In this document: in pieces, positions 46,391-64,000 of the stretch | Layout: each line of letters opens with the position of its first letter | How positions within the stretch are numbered: position 1 is the first letter of the stretch | Source of the DNA: Salminus brasiliensis | Lineage: Eukaryota; Chordata; Actinopteri; Characiformes; Bryconidae | Direction: 5' to 3' | Assembly: GCF_030463535.1 (NCBI RefSeq) | Contig: NC_132880.1 | Location: 31,062,987-31,126,986, forward strand | DNA length: 64,000 nt | Notes under the pieces: generated by a model | The model's database searches: none | The model's input: only the letters and a program-made list of their open reading frames with translations | What the model was told of the DNA's origin: nothing | Made by a program: the position numbers and the translations under genes

Positions 46391-47399
46391 TGAAATTGCT
46401 CTTTCATCTCGAGTCGTTTCCTCCGATTCTGTCACTCTTTTATCTGAGCTGCAAAATAAGCCTTTTCACTCCTCGCTAATCCAATGACGGTGAAAAGTTG
46501 TAGTTGAAGGATGTTTAGAGGACGGTTTGAACACTAATCTAGACAGCAGGTTGATTAAAGGTTAATTATAGCGTTTAGCTAATTAGATGGTTAATTTTTC
46601 CCCCTCAGTCGCAGGAATAAAATGAATTCACAAGTGGTGGTGATGGTGATGGAAACCAGATGTCTAAAGAGCTTAATGCCTCAAAAAGCTACTTTACAGA
46701 AAGTCAGTGCATTAAATGGTTAGGACTGATGCTGCCTGATGCCCCGAGACACTGTTTCATGATGCTTCCGAACAGTTTTGGACTAAAATGCGTGCTTTAA
46801 AAGGCAGTAAAAAGACAAAATAGTCCCTAAAGAATATCCCAATTTTACTATTTTACCAGCCTCAACCTTACACATAAACCGCAGAAGTTCACTGGTGGTT
46901 CTATATAGGGAAAGTGGCTGTAATTGGGTTGTTGACATGGTCACCTCCTGGTTTCTACTCCCATCACTGCAAAGAATTCCAGGTCAGTAAGCTTCTTTCT
47001 CATTTCTAATTATTTCAGACCAAACCAGCTTTGTCTGCACCTCAACTTTTGAACTGGGACGAAAAGTTAGAAAAGAAAAATTTTAAATTGGTGGAATTCC
47101 ACTTTAAAAAGACTGGAACAGAGGTGAATCTAAGTTTCTTCTGTTCTGACCAAACTGAGCCTGTGTGGCCTTTATGATGCTGATGTTCAAACAAAAAAAA
47201 AAAGACGGAGACGGAGAGGGGGGAAGTAAGCACAGTGGTGTCAGCAGTCAGACTTTATAACAGGAAGTCAACAGGATGAGAAGAGAGTGTGAAAGGAAAT
47301 CTGGAAGAACAAACGGTGGTGGGTGGAGGATGTGTGTGGTGTGAGGGGGCAGGAGCCAGAAATATAAGTGAAGAAAATCCTGTAAGCTTTTTCCTGGAG
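46391..47399. other. Intergenic spacer right of ddx39b
   Basis: A piece near 46645-46690 (GAAACCAGATGTCTAAAGAG) is shared with the element in ddx39b intron 2. Otherwise I see no gene or RNA feature. Confidence 0.5.
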
Positions 47400-48140
47400 T
47401 TTTAAAAGGCTCTTTCACAGTTCTAACAGTGAGATGGGTCTAGGAACCCTTATTTGTAATAGCCATGGCCTTTCAAAATTTGGTCAATCAGCTTTTCAAA
47501 GGTTGTCATAATCACTCAGTTCAAAGAAGTCATGGATTAAAAATTACTTTCTCAATAATTTTCTTTTTTTGGGAGGAATTTAGAAAAAGTTTGGAGAAAG
47601 ATGTGAACACTGTAAAAACACTAGTAAAACCATACTGCTCACTCCATAAATGGGCCCATGGGCCCAAACTACCTTGTGTCAACAGTCCAGGCTGGTGGAG
47701 GTTGTGTAATGGAGTGGGGAATGTTTTCTTGGAACTCTTTGGACCTGTTAATACCAACCAATTATCACTTGAATGCCACAGCCTACTTGAGTATTGTTGC
47801 TGACCATGTGCATACATCCCTTCATCGCCCCAATTTCCTAATGAACATGAACATGACAAGGAGTTCCGTGGTCTTCAGTGGCCTTCCAGTCAGTGGATCT
47901 GAATACAGCAGAACAGGACGAGGAAATCTGCAGGATGACCATGTTCCTGGACGATCTGCGGAAATTGCATGATGCAATCTAGTCAACATAGACCAGAATC
48001 TCAAAGGAATTTAGCCTCCATCTTGAGGAGTCCATGCCGCCATAAGGAACTGCTGCTGTTTTAAGAGCGAAAGGAGGCCCTGTTAGTAGCTTGGTGAGTA
48101 TTTACATACTGTACATGCATTCATACAGGCATACAAGCAC
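47400..48140 (+). mobile_element. Decayed Tc1-like transposon fragment
   Basis: The plus strand at 47658-47972 encodes LVSTVQAGGGCVMEWGMFSW, LNATAYLSIVADHVH and, after frameshifts, remnants of the C-terminal half. This matches the central part of a well-known fish Tc1-like transposase family that differs from the other copies in this window. The second catalytic region and the final part are out of frame, so it is inactive. Confidence 0.8.
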
Positions 48141-49562
48141 TTTCTAAAGGCTTAACATTTTGAAGGATTTCTCAATAAATCCTAATAATTATGATATATT
48201 ACTCAATTAATTTGTGTAATGGAATGCATCAGCCCTACCAATCTTCAATTTGCTGAGCCTTTTAAATCCTGTCATGAATGACCTTTTAAAAGGTGGGTAA
48301 AAGCAGCTGCTGTACAGTAAACTTCTTGAGTTGCAGCAGAGCATGCAGCCTAATGACGGAATACGGCCACTCAGAAAAGCCTTGGAGGAAAGGGACCGGT
48401 TGCAGCTGGACTGCTGGACTGCAGGGTTTAGACCACGTATGGGCACTCTAACTCAGCAGAAGTTTGAACACATGAACAAAAGAGATATCTCGTATACTGA
48501 CATATCAAAATAGGTCATTTATTCGCAATGTATTAAATTTATAAACAACACATCAGGCAGTGGTTTTATACTCCATCATACAGATGTTTGAACACCTCTC
48601 TCTCTCTCTCTCTCTCGCAAACAGTATATTTAAATTATATTAGAATTTTCCTTTCATCCCACCTACTGAAATGAATGCATTCGAAAGAACATGTAAAGCG
48701 ATATCTGTGGTCATTGGTTTTGCAACAAACCTAACATCTGGGACATCTTTGAAATGCAATGAAATCTCTCCCAAACCGAGGAGAATGAAAAGGGTTCAAG
48801 TACATTACTTATTAAAAAAATGTAAAATAAAATTAAAACGAAGAAAAATAAAACAATAATAATAATAATGATCATCATCATCACAGGATCTGTCTGTTAT
48901 GAGTTTTGGTGCTTCATATGCATGAATCTTTTTAGGCTAATCATTCCCGGCACAAAACCTAACTTCATCATCAAAATAGTGCTACTTTAAAAGGTACAAC
49001 TTATGAATCTGCTCTTTTTGCTTGATGAACGCATCAATCAAACCGCACAACAATTATGACCATTGTACTTCATTTATGTACTTCAAATGTCGGTGTGTCA
49101 GTATATAGTGTCAGTAACTCACTGAACAACTGCCATTCAGAAATGTTGGACACCCAGTCTTCATCTGAGAACATCCAGTATGAGTAGAGACAACACCAAG
49201 CTGACTCTTCAGTGCACTGAGCCGGACACTGGGAACAACAGACAAGTTGCTGCTAACGTTATGGCTGGTCTGTGTACATCAACTTGCTTATCGTAGCTCA
49301 AAAAAAACCCAAAAACCTTCTTAACCTTCAATGGAAGTGAAAAAAGATTTTATCCAAGTCTTTTATTTTGGAGCGTTTTTTTTTTTTTTGCATTACTGTG
49401 GCGTTATGTTGTTTTTCATGTTGTGTCCATGTTAATGAACACAATTTATTACATAGCTAAAACTAGTAGCAGCAGTTCTGCCAACACTGCATGGTGGGTG
49501 TGTTTTGGCCCATGTCTGCAGATAACAGTGTGTCTCACAGTGTCAGAAACCACACACGCAAG

Positions 49563-49832
49563 TAGAGCTGGGCAATATGACGATATTTTATCGCATCATG
49601 ATAAATTTTGTTGTTTGATGCTTTTCTAAGCATATCGAGGATACTGTTAGTGCTTAATAAACACTGATCAGCTGCAGGTTTCATTACAAACAGTGTAATT
49701 AGAGTGGTTTAATTAGATGAAATGCAGCAGATGTAGAGTAAAACATCACTGTACTCAGTACAGGAGAGTATCTGAGCAGCAAAAGTCTTTAAATATCATG
49801 ATATAGTGTTTTTACCATATCGCCCAGCCCTA
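49563..49832. mobile_element. MITE with GGGCAATAT/ATCGCCCA ends
   Basis: The left end AGAGCTGGGCAATATGACGA and the right end CATATCGCCCAGCCCTA are inverted repeats about 270 bp apart. The right part shares GTCTTTAAATATCAT with the intron 1 copy at 29500-30534. hAT-like MITEs in fish often have such ends; the family name is an inference. Confidence 0.7.
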
Positions 49833-50037
49833 TACGCAGGTCTATTTGAGACTACAGGCAAGTGGTAATTTATGGATGCAGTTTGAAGAAAAAAAAAAAA
49901 AAAAGGTAATCCATGGGATTATGAGCTTCCAATACATGTTAAATGCATTAAGACTGTAACTCCAGTGCAAAAGCAAAATGAGAACGGAAAAAGAGAGTTA
50001 TGTTTTGGGTGAAAAGGACAATTGTGAAAATGAGCAT

Positions 50038-50043
50038 TTTTAT
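50038..50043 (-). terminator. Candidate poly(A) signal of mgat1
   Basis: AATAAA on the minus strand about 350 nt past the mgat1 stop codon. Supported by position only. Confidence 0.4.
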
Positions 50044-50393
50044 TGAACTACTGCTTTAAGTTCAGCAACAAAAGTTGAGTTGTAATCCTGAGAAGAACAG
50101 CATCCCCTCCGTTAGAAACAGCAGGACTCTGCTAAGGTCTTCTCTGAGTAGGACTGCTGTGCCAATTGTTGTGTTGTTCCCAGTGCGACAGGGTGCTCCG
50201 TCCTCCATTACAACAAGAAAATCACTATACTTTGAGCCTAATCCCAGGTCTCTTAACCACGCATTTACCTTCATCTTTTTTTCTTTCACACCTCACCTGT
50301 TTTCTTTGGTTTGAGAGGGCGTTCCTCTCTTCCTGCATGGTTGTCATAATTCTGAGTCTGTCCGTTCACGGTGCGTGCCTGATGTTCGTCCTT

Positions 50394-53244
50394 TCAGCTC
50401 CAGCTGGTGTCATATTTTGTCCAGCCTTCTGGGGGGGCCAGATAAATTCTTCGCCCACGCGAGAGAAAGCTGACCACTCCTCTGTAGCCAGCGCGGGGAA
50501 CCCCTGACTTTAGGTCGTCCATCACCCCCAAATTACGGGCCAGTACTTTGAAACTGTCTCTGCTAGAATACTGCACCCTGAACGGGCCGGGGCCCTTCAA
50601 ACCGCCACCCTGCTGGAGGTCCTCCACCTTCACCAAGGGGGCACTGTACACGGCCTTATCGAAGGCTTCGTCATATCGCTCCCTGACCAAATAAGACAAG
50701 TCCCGTGTAGCGAAAGGCACAAATTCAGTGTTGAGTTTGATGTAGCGCAGGTACTGGTCAAAAAACTGACCCAAACTGACTCCTTTCCGGCCAAACGTCA
50801 TAGTCCTGGAGATCTCTGGCCGGACGCAAGAGCGCTCTTTCCGCTGCTCTGGGTGACGCATCCAGTCGTCCCAGAAGGCTTTGGGCCATTTGGGCTCCAG
50901 CTCCGCCCACACCTCCTTTAGCAGCATCCACCCAAGGCCAGGAAAAAAATCTGTCCGGTAGAGGAGGTCGGGCTTGCCAGGGTCCACCAGGCCGTCCCGT
51001 CCGTTATCGTTCCAGGCTGAGATGCACCACAGGGTGGGGTCGGAGCGGAGGATCGGGTACAGAGCACGGAAGTACTCAAAAAAGTCAGGTGCCACCTACA
51101 GGAACACACAGGAAAACATTTTGAAAGGGGGGAAAAAGAACCAGGACACACTCTTAAAAATAAAGATGCTTCAAAGGGTTCTTTGAACAATGCCATGAAA
51201 GAACCACATTTGGTTCTGTTAAGAACTATGATTGAAATAGAGATGAGTCTTAAGAACTTAAATAAGTACCATCTTTTTTTGAAGAACCATCACTTGCTGT
51301 ACAGGTTTTTACCAAATCAAAAGTTTATCACACTCACACATCTCTATTACAGACACAGTTCCTTACAGAACCAAACATGGTTCTTTTATGGCATCACTCA
51401 AAGAACCCTTTGAACCATCATTTTTAAGAGTTTACCATGAAATCAATAGCACCTCTGGCCAGTGTTATAGTCAGCAACTCACAAGCTCACAAATGCACAG
51501 TCTGTGTCGGACGGCATGGCATCTGTGGAGCGAGGGGGCAAGGCTGATGCTAGATTTTGCAGGCAGCAAACAAACCGAGACCCACCTGTTCGGGCCTGTT
51601 TTGTGCGCATCGGAGAGCTGTGTTCACACTTTCCAAGCAGTCGTACCATGAACACACCCTAAGCTGCTAAAACAGACAGGTTTCTTTTGCACCATCTATT
51701 CACACTAAAGTGCTAAAGAGTGTTTCAGCCAGGACTGCTTTTTGAGTCAGTGACAGGCGATTAGAACAGAGCCCATTTATATACATTAGTCTTAAAGGCA
51801 TAGGGATTGTATATACATTGTATACAGGGATAAAGAGAGGTTAGAAGCTAGTCATAAAAATAGTGGTTGTATTGTTTGGTCCTGGGTGGCTTTAGTCCAG
51901 CACACTTTGGTCATTCCTTTGCTCCAGCACATCTGATTCAACTCTTGAGTCATTTGGCAGTTACTTATCAGGTGTGGTGTGTGTCTGAGTCAGGAAATCA
52001 CCACATGGCTTGAATGGACTCTGCTGACTTATACAGAAAACAGTGTTTGAACACAAAGGTCTTTTTAGGAGACCATGGCTTTAGTCACAGTAATTTATCA
52101 AAAATGTCAACTGAGCATTTGTTTGTCCAGCTGGCTCTTTTATATCTAGGGTTATAACGGAAATGGGCTGTTCTTTCAGGACCTCTAGTGGGGCACAACC
52201 TTTTTAGCTTCGGTCGTGCCAAGTTGCTTAATCCACTGATCAGTTAAATGTGCTAATCTGGGGGAACAAACTGGGATTACAGCTGTCGTCAGGATTAGAG
52301 AGCAGGATTGAAAACTCATCCTTTGTGCTACACAGAACTCTCGCTGCTCTGACGTCCTGCACAAAAGGTCACCCGATGAGCTGAAATCATTTAAATATGG
52401 CAGATGCTGACTGCACAATCCAGTTGTTCCTGTCTCCCTGCATCACATGCAATGAAAAGTATGCGTCAAGATCAACAACAGGTCTTTCCTCATACTGGGA
52501 CAAAGTTATCAACAACAAAATGACAGGGTTTGGAGTGAGCCTTAAAACCTAATAATAACTGTAACCAGAGATGGACGCTCCAGTGCAGAATAAACTCTGA
52601 ACAACACAGGGCAGACCAAGTAAAGGTGCCTACTCTGAAATGATAAGTAAAGGCAATTTTTCACTCATTAGGCAGAAAGAGTTTCCACTGCCTCAATAAT
52701 AAGGCCGGCTGATGCCCATGGACATGCCTGTTGAACACTCAACTTCAAGGACAGAATTTTTGGACTGTTACTCGCTTCTCAGGTGGAAATTAGACTTTGT
52801 AATCAGTTTGGCTGTGAGATTTTCAAAAGAACAAGTTCAGAACTTGCACATAAAAGAGCCCAGCCACAGCGACAGGCACTTTCATCCTCCTTCCATACAT
52901 ATTTTATTGAGGGTTTAAATAAAAATAAAAAAAACCTCTTTCCACTGGTTTCAAATGCTGCACACCAACTATAGAACCATCTGTTTCAGTGTATACATTA
53001 CATCGGTGCTAACTGCACATTTCTGTTTTCAAACCAGCAGAAGACATGTATGATTTTTCATCGCACTTAAGAGAAATAGTGGTCAAGAAATAGTTTTAAA
53101 ATGCACTGATGAAACAGATCTTAATACTGTTTAATAAACCATGTGCTCATATGGTGCCCCAGAAAAATGGCTTGGTGTATTGTTTCATAGTCTCTTATTT
53201 CTATAAAGTTTGTGTAATAGGATTCAAGATGCAGGGCTGTAGGG

Positions 53245-53329
<85 letters not shown>

Positions 53330-54989
53330 CACACAAACACACATACATACATATGTGACATGATTTGCCATATGTGACATTGCACGCCCGATAATGTGAC
53401 TATTAGGTACACTGCAATGACAATGCTGAGATTATATATTGTGCAGCCCTTCTGAACTGTTTCCAATCCGAGTCATTGTGAGTTTAGAGATCTACACCTT
53501 CACACAGGCCCTGGGAGAGGCTAGGCCCCCCTCACTTTAAAGCCAGGCTGTGGAACGGCTGAATTCTGATTGTTCAGAGATCTTTTTAAATCCATTCCCA
53601 CAGACTCACCTGTACCTACAACCTTCTTTCTGAAGGCCTCAGAGAGCTCTTTGGATCTCACCAACAATCATTTCATTTGTTTAGTTTATATTATTTTTTC
53701 ATAGTTTTCATGGGGTGTTCTCATTTTTTCACATGACTGTATGCTCATATTTCTTATTACGTTTTCTAACCTTGTATTAGAGGATGAACCAAAATACATG
53801 GAAGTCTTGCATCCTTGTGTCCTCTATTTTAAGTTAAAACTGTTTTTTTTTTTCAACACCAGCATTGCCCTGCTTTTGTTTTTTGCAGACTGTGCATTAG
53901 CTACGTCCCCAAACTTTGCTGACGATGACCACACCCTTTAACCATTGGCTTTCGACATCTACAGCTGTTACAGTAACTAGGCAGTAAGGTTCAAGGGCAG
54001 TGACTCTGTACTGTACTTCCAATTTCATGTTTTGTGAAGTAGACTAGTTGGCGGTTAGCAGCCTCGCTATAGCAATCTCTCAGGGACACAATGCGTCCTT
54101 GAAACGGCTAGATTGATTAGGCCTGCATTCTTACCTCCAAGTCGTCCTCTACGATGACCACAGTGGAGTAACTGAAAGTGTTGAACACCTGGTTCAGGGC
54201 CCATCGGTAGTGTCTTGCGATCTTGTAGTAGCCCTGGAACTTCCTGTGGTCTGGCCGAACTGGAATGTCTGCGAGGTCTGGTTGGCTAATGTGGGTCACC
54301 TGGCTGCCATAGGAGCCGATGACCCGCGCTGTATCGGCGTGACCGCAGTCCTGGCTGACGATGATGGGATGAAGCTCCACCGAAGGACGGTACTGTATGA
54401 GTTTATCCAAGCTCCGCTTCACTGTGACTCTGTCACAGGCTATGACCAGGATTGGGATGACAGTTTGACGACTGGAGTCAGTAAGGGCCACTTTATTTTC
54501 AGAAGACTGTTTTTCATCGTCCGAGTTCTTGTCCTGCTTTGCCTCTGGTGGAGGGGTTGTGACGACAGGAGGCTGTGCTTTTTTCAGATCAACTTTGTTT
54601 TCCTCCAAGAACGGTAACTGGGGCACCTGCTGAGGTTCTTTAGGCTCGTCCTTCATGTCCTTTCCGTCTTCTGTCTCTTTTTTGCCCAAGTCTTTATGCT
54701 GTTCCCACAGCGACCTGTGGCTCTGTATCTGTTTCAGGAGCTTTTTCTGAGTCTCCAATTCTGATTCTACTTCTTCCGCCAGTCGGATCACTTCGCCAGC
54801 CAGACCGCCGGCTCCGCCCTTTTTCCCTTTACCCGCTGCCCACTCCTCTCCTGCACCGGGCTCGGCTCCACCTCCCTCTCCAAGTCGACCGATGGGTGGC
54901 CTTCCCCACAGAAAGAGAAGAAGCAGGGCATTCCAGGCGACGAACAGAAACGCTCCACACAAGATAAGGGTCCCTTTCTTGCGGACCAT
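50394..54989 (-). CDS. mgat1: Alpha-1,3-mannosyl-glycoprotein 2-beta-N-acetylglucosaminyltransferase (GnT-I), 2 coding exons, complete
   Basis: Coding exons 54135-54989 (285 codons) and 50394-51095 (233 codons plus stop) give 518 residues, against 445 in human. GnT-I adds the first GlcNAc to Man5GlcNAc2 in the medial Golgi, committing N-glycans to the hybrid and complex routes. It is a type II membrane protein: a short basic cytosolic tail (MVRKK), a membrane anchor at about residues 6-28, a long charged and proline-bearing stem to about 176, then the catalytic domain from VIPILVIACD. The metal-binding EDD is at 281-283, followed by WNDN, DLLYRTDFFPGLGW, WDDWM (360-364) and RPEISRTMTFGRKG. 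The start MVRKKG has a good context (GCCATGG); an in-frame ATG further up lies beyond the TCTAG acceptor at 55031-55032 and is intronic. The intron (phase 0) falls two codons after EDD. The stem is about 70 residues longer than in human. Confidence 0.95.
51149..51432. mobile_element. Foldback MITE (AAGAACC family), copy in the mgat1 intron
   Basis: The left end CACTCTTAAAAATAAAGATG, continuing CTTCAAAGGGTTCTTTGAA, is mirrored by the right end AAGAACCCTTTGAACCATCA and TTTTTAAGAG. The entire 284-bp unit reads as two long inverted arms. It is closely related to 35509-35732. Confidence 0.75.
53235..53452. repeat. (GT)n-(AT)n microsatellite within a GCAGCCCT-ended unit
   Basis: (GT)n at about 53247-53260 passes into (AT)n to 53327. 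The unit is bordered by AGGGCTGT on the left and TTGTGCAGCCCT on the right, inverted ends seen in fish hAT-like MITEs. The microsatellite probably grew inside such an element. Confidence 0.6.
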
Positions 54990-55030
54990 GGCCCAGTGAC
55001 ACCACAGGAGGGACCGAAGTGATGAAAAGG
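54990..55030 (-). other. mgat1 5' UTR part of coding exon 1
   Basis: The minus strand reads a C/T-rich tract and CTCTAG acceptor at 55031-55032 followed by 41 nt before the ATG. At least one non-coding exon must therefore lie further right, but I could not place it. Confidence 0.6.
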
Positions 55031-55032
55031 CT

Positions 55033-57239
55033 AGAGTGAGATCAAGAGACAGCAATTAAGAAACAAGTTAAAAAAAGGATATGGGTCCCAATCAAGGGCT
55101 GTCACAATATCTCAAATAAACTTGATTTTTCAAAAATCTTTAATTAAAAATACAAAAGTTGGAAATTAATAAATCTAGTCGGAGACCCATTTATGTGCAT
55201 TTTTGAAACTCTTGATTGCTGGGTTGAAGGGGAATATCATAGACTGTTGACCATTTATGCATAATTCAGTGCCTGAGATGTAAATTAAGTCATTTTGCAT
55301 GGATTTAGTGTGACCTGGTTAGTTGTAGAGAAACTTTCTTTAAATTGGAGGTAATGGGAACTTGGTGTTGTTAAAATTATAGTCAATTTATTTATAATCC
55401 AAATGATCTTTTTTATGATATTTTTATGTAATGTTGTTTATCGTTACTGTCACAGTCAGGACAAAATCCCAAGTCTCTCAAGTTTGACTGTTTTTTTACT
55501 TTCTGGCATATTGTGAATCTGGCAGTTTTTCTTTACAATGTATCAAATTTTATAACGAATGGACCAATAGAAACTTCTATTGAAACTCTTGTAAACTTGC
55601 CATTTTGAAGATATGAGGTTTAGTACAAGTACATGTCCATTAATAATTGATTTTATAGAAACCAAATTCAAAACCAAAGTCAAAAGTCAATAAGTCTATT
55701 GTTAAACAAAACCTCAGGCAACGTTTTTTGTATTTGTTCCAAATGATAACTCTCTGTGATGTAGCTTTTGAGCACTCTGAATAGCTGATTCTGAATGATC
55801 TAATTATGCAGAACATTTAGTGGAATTTCCTTTTAATTATTAAAGTGCCTATATCATGCAAAAAAAACTTTTTTACATGAAAGAGCTTAATCTAATTGGC
55901 CTAAGAACTGTGTTTCAGCCTGGACTGCTTTTTAAATAATGCGCACTAAAGTATAACCAGTCAGAACTAGGTACAGTCACAAAAACTGCATGTATAATTC
56001 TAAGGATAAAAAGAGAGGTTGTGAACACAGTACAGTAAATGTAGGATAGCTGCTTTTTAAATGTATATTTATAATTTATAATAACTGTCAGATTTCTTGA
56101 TTTAATAATATAACTGATGGTGACAGCCCAATTTAATTAGTGAAAATCAGATGGTAGCATCCACCACCAAATGCTAGATGATCCCAAATCCTCAAATCCT
56201 TTCCCAGCATTAGTAGGCCTGTATTCACAGAGTGTCCCTCTGGATTAATGTAATGCTTCCTTCTGAAAAGAGTCAAAAGAGTTGTCTTGGGCTGAAGTAG
56301 CGTGGATGGAGAAAACAAAGGGCTGTGTACTGCTGTAGAGTTGAGAAATGGGTTATTTAGAAACGCTCCACACTAAATAAAGGAGACTAAAGGTAGCATT
56401 CAGCATTGAAGGGGAAGGCGAGTCTGTAACGGTATACAGTATCAGTTATCTGGCCTGAAAAACAGGAAGACAGAAGGGTAAAAGTGAGTCTCCCCCAGAG
56501 GCTGAAAGCATGTGTTGTCACTGTAATGCAACCAAGCTAGACACCTTCATTTTGTTTACACAATCAGAAGGTTAATGCAGATATAGTGGAGTTACGTAAC
56601 ACAATGCCATTAACTCAGTTTAAGTCTGCAGTCAAACACCCGCTCTCACTCACTGAAAATTGCTGAATGACCCCAGAACTGATGAATCACTCTTAAGTGC
56701 CTGAACCTGGAGATGTATCCCCGTGGGAGTTCTAGTTACGTGCAGGCCCTTTCTCCCTGCTCTCCACACCCATTCCCAGGTTCATTTTTTCTGGCTGTAC
56801 ATTAAATGACAAAAACACTGCTACATTTCAAATGAATTGAAACTATTTAGCTCCATACAATGCTTAAAAAATATTCAAGGAATGGTGCCCTGGTTCCTCC
56901 CATCCTAAATGTAGTAGATTGGCCTTGACGTGTGGTGTGTGAGGTCTGCTTTCTTAGATTTGCACTGGAATGATCTATGTCACTTTACGTTTAAGGCATC
57001 TGGCAGAAGCTCTTTTCCAGAGCAGCTTAAGGCAGTTTTGTACTGTGAAGATGCACATCAACATATCTGTGTTGAGATCAGGAGCAGGAAGAGATACAAC
57101 TCAACCCAGGATGGAAGAATTTCAGTGCAAAACTGAAATTGAGCAGTTTGAAGAGCAAGTAAGTCCCACATTATAGATTTTTACATACAAAAGAAGTTTA
57201 TTTCCAGTTATTATTGACATGAATTGTCATGGCAATACT
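55033..57239. other. Probable mgat1 5' UTR intron, no gene recognised
   Basis: AT-rich sequence upstream of mgat1. A 61-codon minus-strand frame at 56133-56318 does not match a family I can name. Nothing else is assignable. Confidence 0.45.
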
Positions 57240-57650
57240 GTGATTTCAGTGGATCATGGTCTGCAGTCAAGCAAGCTTCACATTGCCATTGAATGAGAGG
57301 CTGCCACCCATGAAGGAAGCCCCTGCTCCAGAATTGACTTTTCAGGATCAGATGTGACAAAGATCAAGTTGTTCGGCCACTGCGACCACTGCAAAGGTAT
57401 GCATGAAAGTGAGACAACCTCAAAAACATCATACAAATTGTTAGACATGCTGGTGGCAGCATTGTGCTTTGGGGCTGGTTTGCCGCCAGTGAAACTGGTT
57501 CATTGCACAACGTGGATGGAATAATGAAGAAAGAGGAAAACCCTGGAATTCTTCAGCACAACCTCAAACCTTAGACACAGTTGGGTGATCCAACAGGACA
57601 ATGACCCAAAACACATAAAAGGGGGTTAAACAGTCCATTATTCCTAAATA
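57240..57650 (+). mobile_element. Decayed Tc1-like transposon fragment
   Basis: In broken frames the plus strand encodes TKIKLFGHCDHC and, further on, VIQQDNDPKH, which are catalytic-region hallmarks of Tc1-like transposases (the second aspartate lies in QxDNDPKH). There are multiple frameshifts and no intact ends. Confidence 0.75.

Positions 57651-64000
<6,350 letters not shown>

Larger units (their letters stand above)
48141..50393. other. Intergenic spacer between ddx39b and the convergent mgat1
   Basis: Holds a (TC)n run at 48597-48617, a Tc1-end-like string near 49255 (CTAACGTTATGGCTGGTCTG), a MITE at 49563-49832 and the probable mgat1 3' UTR at the right. No supported gene. Confidence 0.55.
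51096..54134. other. mgat1 coding intron (3.0 kb)
   Basis: Donor GAG|GTAAGA and acceptor CTGTAG|GTGGCA bound this intron. It holds a foldback MITE (51149-51432), a CACATCTGATTCAACTC repeat near 51925, a unit with a long (AT)n (53235-53452) and a fragment with AGAGCTCTTTGGATCTCACC near 53645 that belongs to an abundant fish DNA element. No internal gene is supported. Confidence 0.6.

Noticed and set aside
53109-53466. Frames translating the (AT)n tract
   Set aside because: They are alternating Ile-Tyr artefacts of the microsatellite.
54990-55055. Upstream in-frame ATG of mgat1 at 55055
   Set aside because: A polypyrimidine tract and TCTAG acceptor at 55031-55032 separate it from the coding exon; the conserved start is MVRKKG with a strong context.
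56133-56318. 61-codon minus-strand frame with LFRRKHYINPEGH
   Set aside because: It looked transposase-like at first, but I could not align it to any part of the Tc1-like proteins in this window.

Overview
This is a vertebrate nuclear window and almost certainly a teleost fish. It has split genes with GT/AG introns, proteins very close to known vertebrate orthologues, abundant decayed Tc1-like DNA transposons of the kinds common in fish, a CR1/L2/Rex1-type LINE, many foldback MITEs and long AT/CA microsatellites. I cannot name the species. There is no CRISPR array, operon, prophage or bacterial-type system, and I found no new multi-gene system. The value of the window lies in five clear protein-coding genes and in the layered transposon structure of their introns.

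Layout, left to right. (1) The 5' end of an SH3BP5L-like gene on the minus strand (coding exons 2132-2380 and 1880-1942); the rest lies beyond the left edge. (2) Complete gtf2h4 (TFIIH p52), minus strand, 13 coding exons between 22191 and 3662, 465 residues. Its introns carry a LINE with a 466-codon open reverse-transcriptase frame, two internally deleted Tc1-like copies, an 82-bp perfect palindrome and a short telomere-like array. (3) Complete polr1h (ZNRD1, Pol I subunit RPA12), minus strand, four exons between 25105 and 23956, 118 residues. (4) A GC-richer candidate promoter zone near 26.3-26.9 kb, then two decayed Tc1-like fragments in opposite orientation. (5) Complete ddx39b (UAP56), plus strand, ten coding exons from 28980 to 45388, 436 residues. 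Introns 1, 2 and 6 are largely built of transposons inserted into transposons, and intron 5 holds a candidate conserved non-coding block. (6) A repeat-rich spacer with another Tc1 remnant. (7) Complete mgat1 (GlcNAc-transferase I), minus strand, two coding exons (54135-54989 and 50394-51095), 518 residues, with a 3.0-kb intron inside the catalytic domain and a stem about 70 residues longer than in human. (8) From about 55 kb to the right end I see no supportable gene, only repeats and unassigned DNA.

The genes act in separate core processes: DNA repair and Pol II initiation (gtf2h4), Pol I transcription and RNA cleavage (polr1h), mRNA splicing and export (ddx39b), and Golgi N-glycan maturation (mgat1). 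SH3BP5 proteins act as Rab11 exchange factors. The neighbourhood gtf2h4-polr1h-ddx39b is notable because the human orthologues all lie in the MHC region of chromosome 6p21, so this is probably part of the fish MHC-paralogous conserved synteny block. All exon borders were placed by hand from GT/AG sites, reading frame and family alignment from memory; in each complete gene the summed exons give an uninterrupted frame.
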